Source of the DNA: Mycolicibacterium frederiksbergense
Lineage (GTDB): Bacteria; Actinomycetota; Actinomycetes; Mycobacteriales; Mycobacteriaceae
DNA: 64,000 nt
Direction: 5' to 3'
Assembly: GCF_012223425.1 (NCBI RefSeq)
Contig: NZ_CP038799.1
Location: 2,914,001 to 2,978,000 of the forward strand
Each line of letters opens with the position of its first letter. Within the stretch, counting starts at the first letter, position 1. The notes beneath the pieces were generated by a model. It was not told where the DNA came from. It worked only from the letters and a program-made list of their open reading frames with translations, and searched no databases. The position numbers were made by a program, and so were the translations under genes. Below, in pieces: positions 25,463 to 32,662 of the stretch.

Positions 25463-26662
25463 TCAATTCGGCAGCCCCAACAGTTCTCGGACCGCTGCGG
25501 CGTCGTAGGCCGGTTCGATCGTTGTCATGTCCACTTTCGGCCGGGCGTGATGCTCCAAGACCTTCCCAATCAGATCTTCCAGACGAGGCTGGGTGTAGAT
25601 CTGAGTGGTCGTCACGCTGGCATGCCGCAGGACGGTTTGCACGTCGACCAGCGTGAACGCGGGGTCGGCCAGCATCCGCGCGGCGGCGGTGTGGCGGAAG
25701 TCGTGCAACGACCAGTTCGCGCCCAAGCTGGCGTTGGCGCGGCGCAGCACCGCGCGCATTGCGTGGTAGTTCAGCGGTGCCGGCTGAGAGCGTCGGGTCC
25801 ACCACACCGGACCACCCGGCTCGATCGGCGGGCGTCCAGCCAAATACAGCGCCAGCCATACGAATGAGTCCACTGAGGCCGGAACGGTCTCCCGCATGCG
25901 GCTGCCCTTGCTGGTGACCGTGATTGTGTAGCGGCCGGCATCCAGATCACCGTGACGCAAACCGAGCAGCTCCGATGCCCGCACACCCGAGGACAGATAG
26001 AAACTCACTAACGCTCGATCGCGGTGGCTGCGCAACGCGTTGAACAGCGCTGCGGCGGCGTCATCGGGGATCGCCCGCCACACCGGCCGTGGGGTCTTCT
26101 GCCGGTAGTTGGCGCGCCGAAAGATAGCGAAGTCTTCCATCGGGTTGTGGTGCGCATGCGGTCGGCCACCTTGCCTAGCACGTTGTGCAGGAACGGGATT
26201 CACCAGCGGACCCAGATCGGCGGCACAGGCGTGGTCATAAAACCCGAATAAGACTGACAGCTGATGGTTGATGGTGCGGGGGGCGTACTTGCCGGACAAC
26301 TCCGCCTTGCCGGTCACTGCGTTCACCGACCCCGGTGGCGGCCCATCCGGTCGTCGGCGAAGACGTTGCGGATTGGGCGCCGCCCGCAAGTGCTCGACGA
26401 ACGCGCGGACATCTACGCGCTCGGCTCGCTCCCAACTGATCAGGCGGTCATGCAGGAAACGGAACCACCGCAGAAGGTCGAACGCGTAACTTCGAACTGT
26501 GAGTGGACTGCAATCAGACGCCGCCAGTTCGCGAAGGTATGACGTCGCCCCGGGATGCTCGGCATCGGGGAAGATCACCCGCCACGGCAACCCGCTCGGC
26601 GCCGACTCCACCCGACCCACCTCGCCCATAGCCGGATCCTCCGCCCGCCGCAGCCACTCCAT
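25463..26662 (-). CDS. Tyrosine recombinase / integrase (TnpA-like)
   Basis: 399 residues with the phage-integrase layout. The SAM-like N-terminal domain has SPLTVRSYAFDLLRWFRFL. The catalytic domain has Arg in SSGVRASELLGLRHGDL, HDFRHTAAARML as the HxxR box, VLRHASVTTTQIYTQ with the second His and the nucleophile Tyr. All catalytic residues are present. Its ATG lies only 31 bp inside the right end of the element, so its promoter must overlap the end or lie in flanking DNA. It is the first gene of the recombinase-recombinase-ligase operon. Confidence 0.92.
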   Translation of the reverse strand: MEWLRRAEDPAMGEVGRVESAPSGLPWRVIFPDAEHPGATSYLRELAASDCSPLTVRSYAFDLLRWFRFLHDRLISWERAERVDVRAFVEHLRAAPNPQRLRRRPDGPPPGSVNAVTGKAELSGKYAPRTINHQLSVLFGFYDHACAADLGPLVNPVPAQRARQGGRPHAHHNPMEDFAIFRRANYRQKTPRPVWRAIPDDAAAALFNALRSHRDRALVSFYLSSGVRASELLGLRHGDLDAGRYTITVTSKGSRMRETVPASVDSFVWLALYLAGRPPIEPGGPVWWTRRSQPAPLNYHAMRAVLRRANASLGANWSLHDFRHTAAARMLADPAFTLVDVQTVLRHASVTTTQIYTQPRLEDLIGKVLEHHARPKVDMTTIEPAYDAAAVRELLGLPN

Positions 26663-26676
26663 CGGAAGGCTCGCCG

Positions 26677-26685
26677 AAGTTCAGT
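26677..26685 (-). repeat. Right-end inverted-repeat candidate of the mobile element
   Basis: On the minus strand this reads ACTGAACTT, matching ACTGGACTT near the left end in 8 of 9 positions and in opposite orientation. It lies between the right junction and the start of the recombinase gene. Possible recombinase core site. Confidence 0.4.
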
Positions 26686-26693
26686 CAACTAGA

Positions 26694-27632
26694 CGGGCGC
26701 TGGTCTTCCGTGACGACGACGATGTCGTGCTGCTGTCCCGCAGCGGCAAGGACCTGGGCCGGTACTTTCCAGAGGTCATCGAGGCGGTCCGCGACGAGTT
26801 GGACCCGCGGTGCGTGCTGGACGGCGAGATCGTGGTCCCGCGGGAGATCTCCGGCCGGACCCGGCTGGACTGGGAGTCACTGAGCCAGCGGATCCACCCC
26901 GCCGAGAGCCGGATCACCAAGCTCGCCAAGGAGACCCCGGCGCATTTCATCGGGTTCGACGCGCTCGCCACCGGTGATCGGTCGCTGCTCGGCGAATCGT
27001 TCCGGATCCGCCGGCAGGCGTTGATCGAATCCGTGCACGAAACGCAGTGGTGCCACGTCACCCGCACCACCGAGGACCCCGCTCTCGGCGAGCAGTGGCT
27101 GGAGGAGTTCGAGGGCGCCGGCCTCGACGGTGTGATCGCCAAGCGGCTCGACGGGTCGTATCTGCCGGGCAAGCGGGAGATGGTGAAGGTCAAGCATCAC
27201 CGCGATGCGGACTGCGTGGCGATCGGCTACCGCATCCACAAGAGCGGTGAGGGTATCGGTTCGATCCTGCTCGGCCTGTACCGCGAGGACGGCGAGCTTC
27301 AGATGGTCGGCGGCGCAGCATCTTTCACCGCCAAGGCCCGGCTGTCGTTGCTGGCCGACCTCGAACCGCTACGCGAAGGTGATCAGGTGAACGACGGCGA
27401 ACCGAGCCGGTGGAACTCCGCGGCCGACAAGCGCTGGATCCCGGTGCGACCCGAACGGGTATGCGAGGTGGCCTATGACCAGATGGAAGGCAACAGCCAA
27501 CATGGCCGGCGATTCCGGCATGCGGTGAAGTTCCTGCGCTGGCGGCCCGACCGCGAACCACACAGTTGCACGTTCGCCCAACTCGACGTGCCAATGAATT
27601 ACGACCTGTCCGACGTCCTGGAGAAGAACTGA
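26694..27632 (+). pseudogene. ligC1: ligC1 3' fragment, downstream of the mobile element
   Basis: Carries codons 40 onward of the interrupted ligase, starting RALVFRDDDD and running to NYDLSDVLEKN. Motifs after motif I are intact: CVLDGEIVV, EGAGLDGVIAKRL, VKVKHHRDADCVAIGYR and MEGNSQHGRRFRHAVKFLRW. There is no further stop or frameshift, so the break looks recent. The frame stays open to the left into element DNA, but those 65 codons are not ligase. Without the catalytic Lys of KWDG this part cannot work as a ligase. Its stop overlaps the Prim-PolC start (TGATG), showing the original operon. Confidence 0.9.
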
Positions 27633-28675
27633 TGGCCAGCAAGGCCGAAGAGGTCGACGTCGACGGTGTGGCCGTGCGGTTGACCAACCGCGACAAGCCG
27701 TACTTCCCGGCACTCGGCACCAAGGGCACCAAGGGTGCGTTGTTCGACTACTACCTCTCGGTCGCTGGTCCGATGGTGAACCTGTTGCGGGACAGGCCGG
27801 TTCATCTGCAACGTTTCCCCGACGGCATCGACGGCGAGGAGATCTACCAGAAGCGGGTTCCGCAGAAGCATCCCGACTATCTGCAGACCTGCACGGTCAC
27901 CTTCCCGTCGGGCCGCACCGCAGACGCGCTCAAGATCACCCATCCGGCCGCCATTGCCTGGGCTGCCCAGATGGGTTCTGTGACGCTGCACCCGTGGCAG
28001 GTCCGTTGCCCGGACACCGAGCATCCCGACGAGTTGCGCATCGACCTCGACCCGCAGCCGGGCACCGGGTTCAAGGAGGCCGCCGAGGTCGCCGTGGACG
28101 TGCTCAAACCGCTGCTCGACGAGCTCGGCCTGGTGGGCTATCCGAAAACCTCGGGCGGTCGCGGCGTCCACGTCTTCTTGCGGATCGCCACCGACTGGGA
28201 CTTCATCGCGGTGCGCCGCGCCGGCATTGCGCTGGCCCGCGAGGTCGAGCGGCGGGTACCCGAATCCGTGACGACGTCGTGGTGGAAGGAGGAGCGGGGC
28301 GAACGGTTGTTCATCGACTACAACCAGAATGCCCGGGACCGCACGTTCGCATCGGCGTACTCGGCCCGCAAGACGCCGATCGCGACGGTGTCGACGCCGT
28401 TGACGTGGGACGAGTTGCGCGGCGCCGACCCCGATGACTACACGATCGCCACGGTGCCGGATTTCGTTGCCGGTCGGCCCGATCCGTGGGCGGGGATCGA
28501 CGACACCGCGCAGTCGATCGATTTGCTACTGGACATGGTGCGGGCGGACGAGGAGCGCGGGCTGGGCGATCTGCCGTACCCGCCCAGCTATCCGAAAATG
28601 CCGGGCGAGCCGCCGCGCGTGCAGCCGAGCAAGAAGGTCGCCGCGCACTGGGACGCGGAGGGCAATCCGGTGTGA
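27632..28675 (+). CDS. Prim-PolC: LigD-type primase-polymerase domain protein
   Basis: A stand-alone archaeo-eukaryotic primase-type polymerase of 347 residues, related to the polymerase domain of LigD. Family motifs include LTNRDKPYFPALGTKG near the start, the metal-binding acidic pair in LRIDLDPQPGTGFKEA, SGGRGVHVFLRI, and LFIDYNQNARDRTFASAYSARKT. In mycobacteria it is encoded with LigC and supports gap filling in excision repair. The start overlaps the ligC1 stop. Since the element separates it from the ligC1 promoter, it now depends on read-through or on a new promoter. Confidence 0.9.
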   Translation: MASKAEEVDVDGVAVRLTNRDKPYFPALGTKGTKGALFDYYLSVAGPMVNLLRDRPVHLQRFPDGIDGEEIYQKRVPQKHPDYLQTCTVTFPSGRTADALKITHPAAIAWAAQMGSVTLHPWQVRCPDTEHPDELRIDLDPQPGTGFKEAAEVAVDVLKPLLDELGLVGYPKTSGGRGVHVFLRIATDWDFIAVRRAGIALAREVERRVPESVTTSWWKEERGERLFIDYNQNARDRTFASAYSARKTPIATVSTPLTWDELRGADPDDYTIATVPDFVAGRPDPWAGIDDTAQSIDLLLDMVRADEERGLGDLPYPPSYPKMPGEPPRVQPSKKVAAHWDAEGNPV

Positions 28676-28756
28676 CCTGAGTGCGCCCGGTCCCGTCGTC
28701 GGACCTGACACCAAAGTCGTTCCATGACAGACGAACCGAAACGCGGAGGCCGCGCG

Positions 28757-29326
28757 TCAACCCGGCTTCTGGTCGTAGAGGTCGACGCGCCATACGCCGC
28801 CGACACGACTCAGTTGGTTCCAGCAGGCCGTGCGTTGCCCGACTTCGGTGAGTCGGGCATCCAGTACGGCGATCAGGGCACGATTGACGGCGTCATGCGA
28901 GACAAGAACCAACGGACCGGAGCCGGGAGTCTCGACGATCTCGGTGAACGCCGCACAGACGCGAGCAGAAAGGGCATCGAGCGTCTCGACGCCCGGCGCC
29001 GCGTCGACGCTGTCGAACTCCGCGATGACGTCGGCTTTCACCGCGCCGGTCCACGGGCCGTAGTCGCGGTCGTTGATTCGTTCGTCGGCAGTAGCAGTGA
29101 TGCCGGCGGCACGGGCGATTGCGGCGGCGGTCGCCACCGCCCGTTGCAGAGGGCTCGAGAGAATCCGGGTGGGGTGTTTCGCGGCCAGGACAGCCCCGAG
29201 GCGCTCGGCTTCGGCGGCGCCGACAGCGTTGAGGGGAGGGTCGCTGAGCCCCCGCAGACGCCCTTCGGCGTTGAGCGCGGTCTGGCCGTGGCGGGCCAGG
29301 TACACCCTGTCGACGGACGAGTTCAC
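28757..29326 (-). CDS. Histidine phosphatase (phosphoglycerate mutase-like) family protein
   Basis: 189 residues. The N-terminal VYLARHGQTALNAEGRLRG is the phosphohistidine RHG motif. LSSPLQRAVATAAAIA carries the second Arg, and VLVSHDAVNRALI the second catalytic His. The length suits small phosphatases such as the CobC/GpgP type. Convergent with Prim-PolC. The substrate, perhaps a sugar phosphate, cannot be assigned. Confidence 0.88.
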   Translation of the reverse strand: MNSSVDRVYLARHGQTALNAEGRLRGLSDPPLNAVGAAEAERLGAVLAAKHPTRILSSPLQRAVATAAAIARAAGITATADERINDRDYGPWTGAVKADVIAEFDSVDAAPGVETLDALSARVCAAFTEIVETPGSGPLVLVSHDAVNRALIAVLDARLTEVGQRTACWNQLSRVGGVWRVDLYDQKPG

Positions 29327-29381
29327 GAAGCGAGTGCGAGCACTGGGATGCCCAGGTAACCGGATCGCCGAGTGAGGCGGT

Positions 29382-29663
29382 TCAGCGCAGCGGCACGACG
29401 CCCGCGCCGACGAGTTCGGGACCGTCGACCTTCAGATGCGAGGCGGCGTTCGAACACGCCACCAGAGAGCTGAACTCGACGGCTCCGAGCAGCAGCATCG
29501 GCCACAGGGCGCCGGCCACGGCGCTGAGGATCAGGATGTGCGGAGCCGGGTTGCGGGGATCGTTGAGACGGCGACTCGCCACGTAGACGATGGCGGCGCT
29601 CGCCACCCACCCGATCAGGTACGCGATGACTGCTGTCTGGACCACGGTGTCTCCCCACTTCAT
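29382..29663 (-). CDS. Small two-helix membrane protein of unknown function
   Basis: 93 residues beginning MKWGDTVVQTAVIAYLIGWVA. Two hydrophobic helices (about 9-28 and 44-68) are separated by ASRRLNDPRNPAPH. The C-terminal tail is short and without motif. The long frame upstream of 29663 has no support, and this start fits the first helix. No family is recognised. It is separated by 55 bp from the phosphatase gene on the same strand. Confidence 0.6.
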   Translation of the reverse strand: MKWGDTVVQTAVIAYLIGWVASAAIVYVASRRLNDPRNPAPHILILSAVAGALWPMLLLGAVEFSSLVACSNAASHLKVDGPELVGAGVVPLR

Positions 29664-30402
29664 CGGCAGCGGGGCGTGTGATGCACAAGCCTGGGCGCGA
29701 TGTTCAGCTAAATGTAACCTCCACCTGATCATGGCGGAAGCCCCACGCGACCCCGAGTTTGCCGACATTTGCCTGGTCAAAGACCTAATCGTCCCTCCAG
29801 CAACCTCACAGTCGGTTGCCAGCCCAACCCGGAAGTTGGCCAGGGCCAAGTCGTTGAAGACGGTAGGGCGGGGGGTGCCGGCAACGGTTCTGCGCGAGTT
29901 TCGGGATTGCGGCGGTCCGGTTCAGGCCGGTGCTGTGGGCCGGTTCTTCGGTCCGTCGGAACCGGCCCGGTCCGGTGCCGTGAGGGCCTGCGCGTGCGTT
30001 CTCGTCTCCGGTGCATATTGGACTCGAAATGCGTTGTCTCACCCAGGATCCGGTCGCGAAGCGAACAGCTGCACCGGCCACGACCCGCGCGCATCCGTGG
30101 GGAGTCGGTGCGGCGGGATGCCGTACACGGGGCGCGTCCGGAATCGGTGCGCCGATGACCGGCCCCGGGCGGCCCCGTGACCGCCTTCACCGGAATCGGT
30201 GGGAGCCGCCATTTCGCCGGATAGTGTCCGGAACCTCATTTGTGCCGCAATGTAAGGCCGGCCACAAGGTCGCCGACACCGGATCGAGCAACGCCGTGTG
30301 CGGCAACGCAACCCCTGGGCGGGAATTTGGCGAAGTTCCGCGGCGACGTGTGGCGGCCCCTCCGGGCGGGTCTTTCGGTGTTGAGCGATCGCTCAGCAAA
30401 GC
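29664..30402. other. 739-bp stretch without a recognisable gene
   Basis: Open frames exist on both strands but are short, overlap each other and match no family I know. The composition is GC-rich with repeated CCGGTCC/GGACCGG-like words. It may be regulatory or a decayed gene. The only clear signal is the palindrome at 30382-30395. Confidence 0.45.
30382..30395. promoter_or_regulatory. Perfect 14-bp palindrome TGAGCGATCGCTCA
   Basis: A perfect palindrome 7 bp beyond the serine protease stop. The GAGCGATCGCTC form is frequent in TetR-type operators, and with no loop it makes a poor terminator. No regulator gene is adjacent, so the cognate protein is unknown. Confidence 0.4.
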
Positions 30403-31425
30403 TTAGGGGCCGGGTGTGAGTGCGGCTTTGCCGGTGCGTTGCTGGCCCGCGCGATCAATCCACGTCAACCCGATGACATCGCCCGGGTAATGCCGGTCCA
30501 ATACCTGGGTGAGATCGGCGGCAGACTCGATCGGGGTCTCGTCGATGGTCAGGATCACGTCACCATTGGCGAGTCCGGCCATCTCGGCCGGGCCGCCAGG
30601 CAACACCTCGCGCACGAGCACGCCGGGGAAGGCCTCGTGCTGTTCGGCGCTGCTGACCCCGACTCCCAGCAGCGTCGGGGGGCCGATGTGCACGGTGTCC
30701 GAGGGTGTGCGCGACCGGATCTGATTGGCGATCGCCATCGCGTCGTTGATCGGGATGACAAAACCCTCACCACCGGGGTCGGTCCGGAAGTTCACGGTCG
30801 CCGCGGTCGTCACGCCGATGACCTGCCCGGCGCCGTTGACCACGGGGCCGCCGGAGTCACCTGCCCGCACGGGTGCGGCGATCTCGAACAGTCCGGTCAT
30901 CTGAGACTTGGCGCCGGTGAGCTCGTCCTCGGCGCTGATCGTGCGGCCCAGCGCGGTGACCGTGCCGGATTCGCGGGTCAGCGGACTGTTGCTCCCCCTG
31001 GCGTTGCCGATGGCGATGACGGGCTCGCCGATCACGATTCCGTTGGAATCGCCCAGTGCAGCGGGCGGCAACCCGCCGGCCCCACGCAACTGCAACACCG
31101 AGATGTCGCGCCCACGGTCGAACCCGACGATATCGGCGCCGAAGGAGCGCCCGCCCACCACGGCGGTGATCACATCGGCGCCCTGAACGACGTGGTAGTT
31201 GGTCAGCACCTGACCGCCGCCGTCGATCACGAAACCGGTGCCGGTACCCATCACGCGCTGGTAGTCGACGACGGTGTCCAGGCGGACCACGGACGGCTCG
31301 ACCTGATCGGCGGCCCAGGACAGGTCAGCCGGCTCGGCGAGCGCAGTGACAGGGGAGACCAGCAGGACGGCAGCAGTGGCGGAGACCAGGGCGGTGAGCC
31401 ACCGCCGCGAGTGGACCTTGCGCAT
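30403..31425 (-). CDS. Secreted trypsin-like serine protease with PDZ domain (PepA-like)
   Basis: 340 residues. A signal peptide (WLTALVSATAAVLLVSPVTALA) precedes a chymotrypsin-fold protease: His in VLTNYHVV, Asp in GFDRGRDISVLQL, Ser in APVRAGDSGGPVV. A C-terminal PDZ domain (about 250-335) contains VLVREVLPGGPAEMAGLANGDV. The order and wording closely match mycobacterial PepA (Rv0125). I start at 31425, which gives a clean signal peptide and has GGAAGG upstream. It probably acts in the cell envelope. It lies downstream of lucA on the same strand, 83 bp away. Confidence 0.9.
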   Translation of the reverse strand: MRKVHSRRWLTALVSATAAVLLVSPVTALAEPADLSWAADQVEPSVVRLDTVVDYQRVMGTGTGFVIDGGGQVLTNYHVVQGADVITAVVGGRSFGADIVGFDRGRDISVLQLRGAGGLPPAALGDSNGIVIGEPVIAIGNARGSNSPLTRESGTVTALGRTISAEDELTGAKSQMTGLFEIAAPVRAGDSGGPVVNGAGQVIGVTTAATVNFRTDPGGEGFVIPINDAMAIANQIRSRTPSDTVHIGPPTLLGVGVSSAEQHEAFPGVLVREVLPGGPAEMAGLANGDVILTIDETPIESAADLTQVLDRHYPGDVIGLTWIDRAGQQRTGKAALTPGP

Positions 31426-31508
31426 TCGCCGCCTTCCGAGCGCCAGAGGTTTCCCCTCAATAGTGACTGTGAGTGGGCGAACTGTCGACGTAATTGACGC
31501 CGGGAACG

Positions 31509-32264
31509 TCAATCCTCGGTGGCGATGCCACCGCGCGTGCGGCCCCGGCGGGACTTCCCCGACGGTCGGCGATTGCGCAATTTGCCCTCTTCAGAGGCGG
31601 TTTCCTCGACCGGTTCGGCAGCCTCGGTCGACTCGGGCTCGTCCGAGGTATCGGCGGGCTCCGCAGAATCGGATTCGTCGGATTCGTCGGAATCGGGACC
31701 TTCGGTGGCCTCCGAGGTGTCCTCGGCAGGCTCGTCTGTGGTCTCGTCGGCAGGTTCGTCGGTGGTCGACGAGGCGTCCGCGCCGCGTCCACGCCGGCTC
31801 TGCTTCTCGGCCTTCACCTTGAGCGGCTTGGGCGGCGGCGGCGGCAACTCGGCCACGAAGGCCAGATAGAACGCGAAGGCGGCGAGCAGGGCGATCGCGG
31901 CTGCGGCGCCGTAGATGCCGAACAGCCACTGGCCGGCGGTGTCCAGATCCAGCCAGATCTCGCTGATGGCGGCACCCGTGATCAGCACCCCGGCCGCGAT
32001 ATGTCCGACGATCGACCAGACCCGCAGCGACAGCGCCAGAGCCGGCGTGCCGAGCTCGGGTTTGCGGGTACGCGCCAGGGTCAGCACCACCGGGAGCGCC
32101 GTCAGACCTACCAGCACGCCGCACACGATGCGCAGCGCGGTGCCCAGGGTGCCCGGCCACTGTCCGGTCAGCTCGAACCAGCGTGGAAGCACAAAGAGGA
32201 AGAACAGAACCCCGGCGAGTACCAGCGATGACGCGTGCCACAGCGATGCGATACCGCGCCGCAT
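31509..32264 (-). CDS. lucA: LucA-like membrane protein (Rv3723 homologue)
   Basis: 251 residues with four membrane helices (about 10-30, 42-62, 85-108, 115-140), then PPPPPKPLKVKAEKQ and a long acidic, disordered cytoplasmic tail rich in Asp, Glu, Ser and Thr, ending in a basic patch (RRPSGKSRRGRTRGG). LucA of M. tuberculosis (Rv3723) coordinates fatty acid and cholesterol import through Mce1/Mce4. The assignment rests on position, next to tRNA-Ser, SRP RNA and the Rv3722c homologue, and on topology. AGGAGG precedes the start. Confidence 0.75.
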   Translation of the reverse strand: MRRGIASLWHASSLVLAGVLFFLFVLPRWFELTGQWPGTLGTALRIVCGVLVGLTALPVVLTLARTRKPELGTPALALSLRVWSIVGHIAAGVLITGAAISEIWLDLDTAGQWLFGIYGAAAAIALLAAFAFYLAFVAELPPPPPKPLKVKAEKQSRRGRGADASSTTDEPADETTDEPAEDTSEATEGPDSDESDESDSAEPADTSDEPESTEAAEPVEETASEEGKLRNRRPSGKSRRGRTRGGIATED

Positions 32265-32337
32265 ACTCCTCCTAGAACGAGTTTGTGGTCCCGGGGCGCG
32301 ACCAGATCGATCTTCGGTCACGCCCCGGACCAACTGC

Positions 32338-32422
32338 GGAGGATAGGGGATTTGAACCCCTGAGGGCTATTAACCCAACCCGCGTTCCAGGCGAGCGCCA
32401 TAGGCCACTAGGCGAATCCTCC
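32338..32422 (-). tRNA. tRNA-Ser (anticodon GGA)
   Basis: 85 nt on the minus strand. Acceptor arms GGAGGAT and ATCCTCC pair; the anticodon loop CTGGAAC sits on the stem CTCGC/GCGGG; there is a long variable arm (GGGTTAATAGCCC-like) as in serine tRNAs, and the T-arm contains GGGGTTCAAATCCCC. The CCA end is not encoded. Reads UCC codons. Confidence 0.95.
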
Positions 32423-32498
32423 GTCGGCCATGGTAGCCGACCGCGGGGAGACGCCCGACCACCCTCCGCAACGAGGCGGGGTACTACACTCGGCACTC

Positions 32499-32584
32499 GG
32501 ACCCCGCGCGGCGTCCATCCTGTGAACTCCCCCAGGGCCGGAAGGCAGCAAGGGTCAATGGGCTCTGGCGGGTGCGCGGGGTCC
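32499..32584 (+). ncRNA. ffs: Signal recognition particle RNA (4.5S, bacterial small type)
   Basis: The conserved apical region GGCCGGAAGGCAGCAAGGG is present, and the outer arms GGACCCCGCGC and GCGCGGGGTCC are complementary, closing the long hairpin. It binds Ffh to target membrane proteins. As in other mycobacteria it lies between tRNA-Ser and the aspartate aminotransferase gene. Confidence 0.95.
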
Positions 32585-32662
32585 CCTTACGTTGTGGAAG
32601 CAACCCGCTTTTCCGATTTTCCTGTGAAACCCGTGTTCGCGGCTTCGCGTGAAAGGTCCGCC

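Larger units (their letters stand above)
17357..26693. mobile_element. 9.3-kb tyrosine-recombinase element carrying a LigC ligase and metal-resistance genes, inserted in ligC1
   Basis: The limits are set by the host gene: joining 17356 to 26694 restores an uninterrupted LigC reading frame across KWDGF-RALVF. The insert is 9,337 bp. Its genes are all on the minus strand. From the right end they are two tyrosine recombinases, an ATP-dependent DNA ligase, an ArsR regulator, a P-type metal ATPase, a SHOCT membrane protein and two Met-rich proteins. No target duplication longer than 1-2 bp is visible, as expected for tyrosine recombinases. The paired recombinases recall Tn554-like elements. Short matching inverted ends occur at 17361-17369 and 26677-26685 (8 of 9 bases). 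Confidence 0.88.

Noticed and set aside
25467..25859. N-terminal extension of the large recombinase upstream of the TTG
   Set aside because: It lies wholly inside the other recombinase gene and its sequence is a frame shadow.
26499..26693. N-terminal 65 codons of the frame leading into the ligC1 3' fragment as a real ligase start
   Set aside because: They are antisense to the recombinase start and resemble no ligase; the true 5' part lies at 17240.
17348..26697. GACGGG at both junctions as a 6-bp target duplication
   Set aside because: Removing one copy with the insert would give GACGGG-CGCTGG, which shifts the ligase frame. The homology-supported join is after GACGGGTTC, so the second GACGGG is coincidental.
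30382..30395. Palindrome as terminator of the serine protease gene
   Set aside because: It has no loop and no T-run after it; an operator-type site is more likely.
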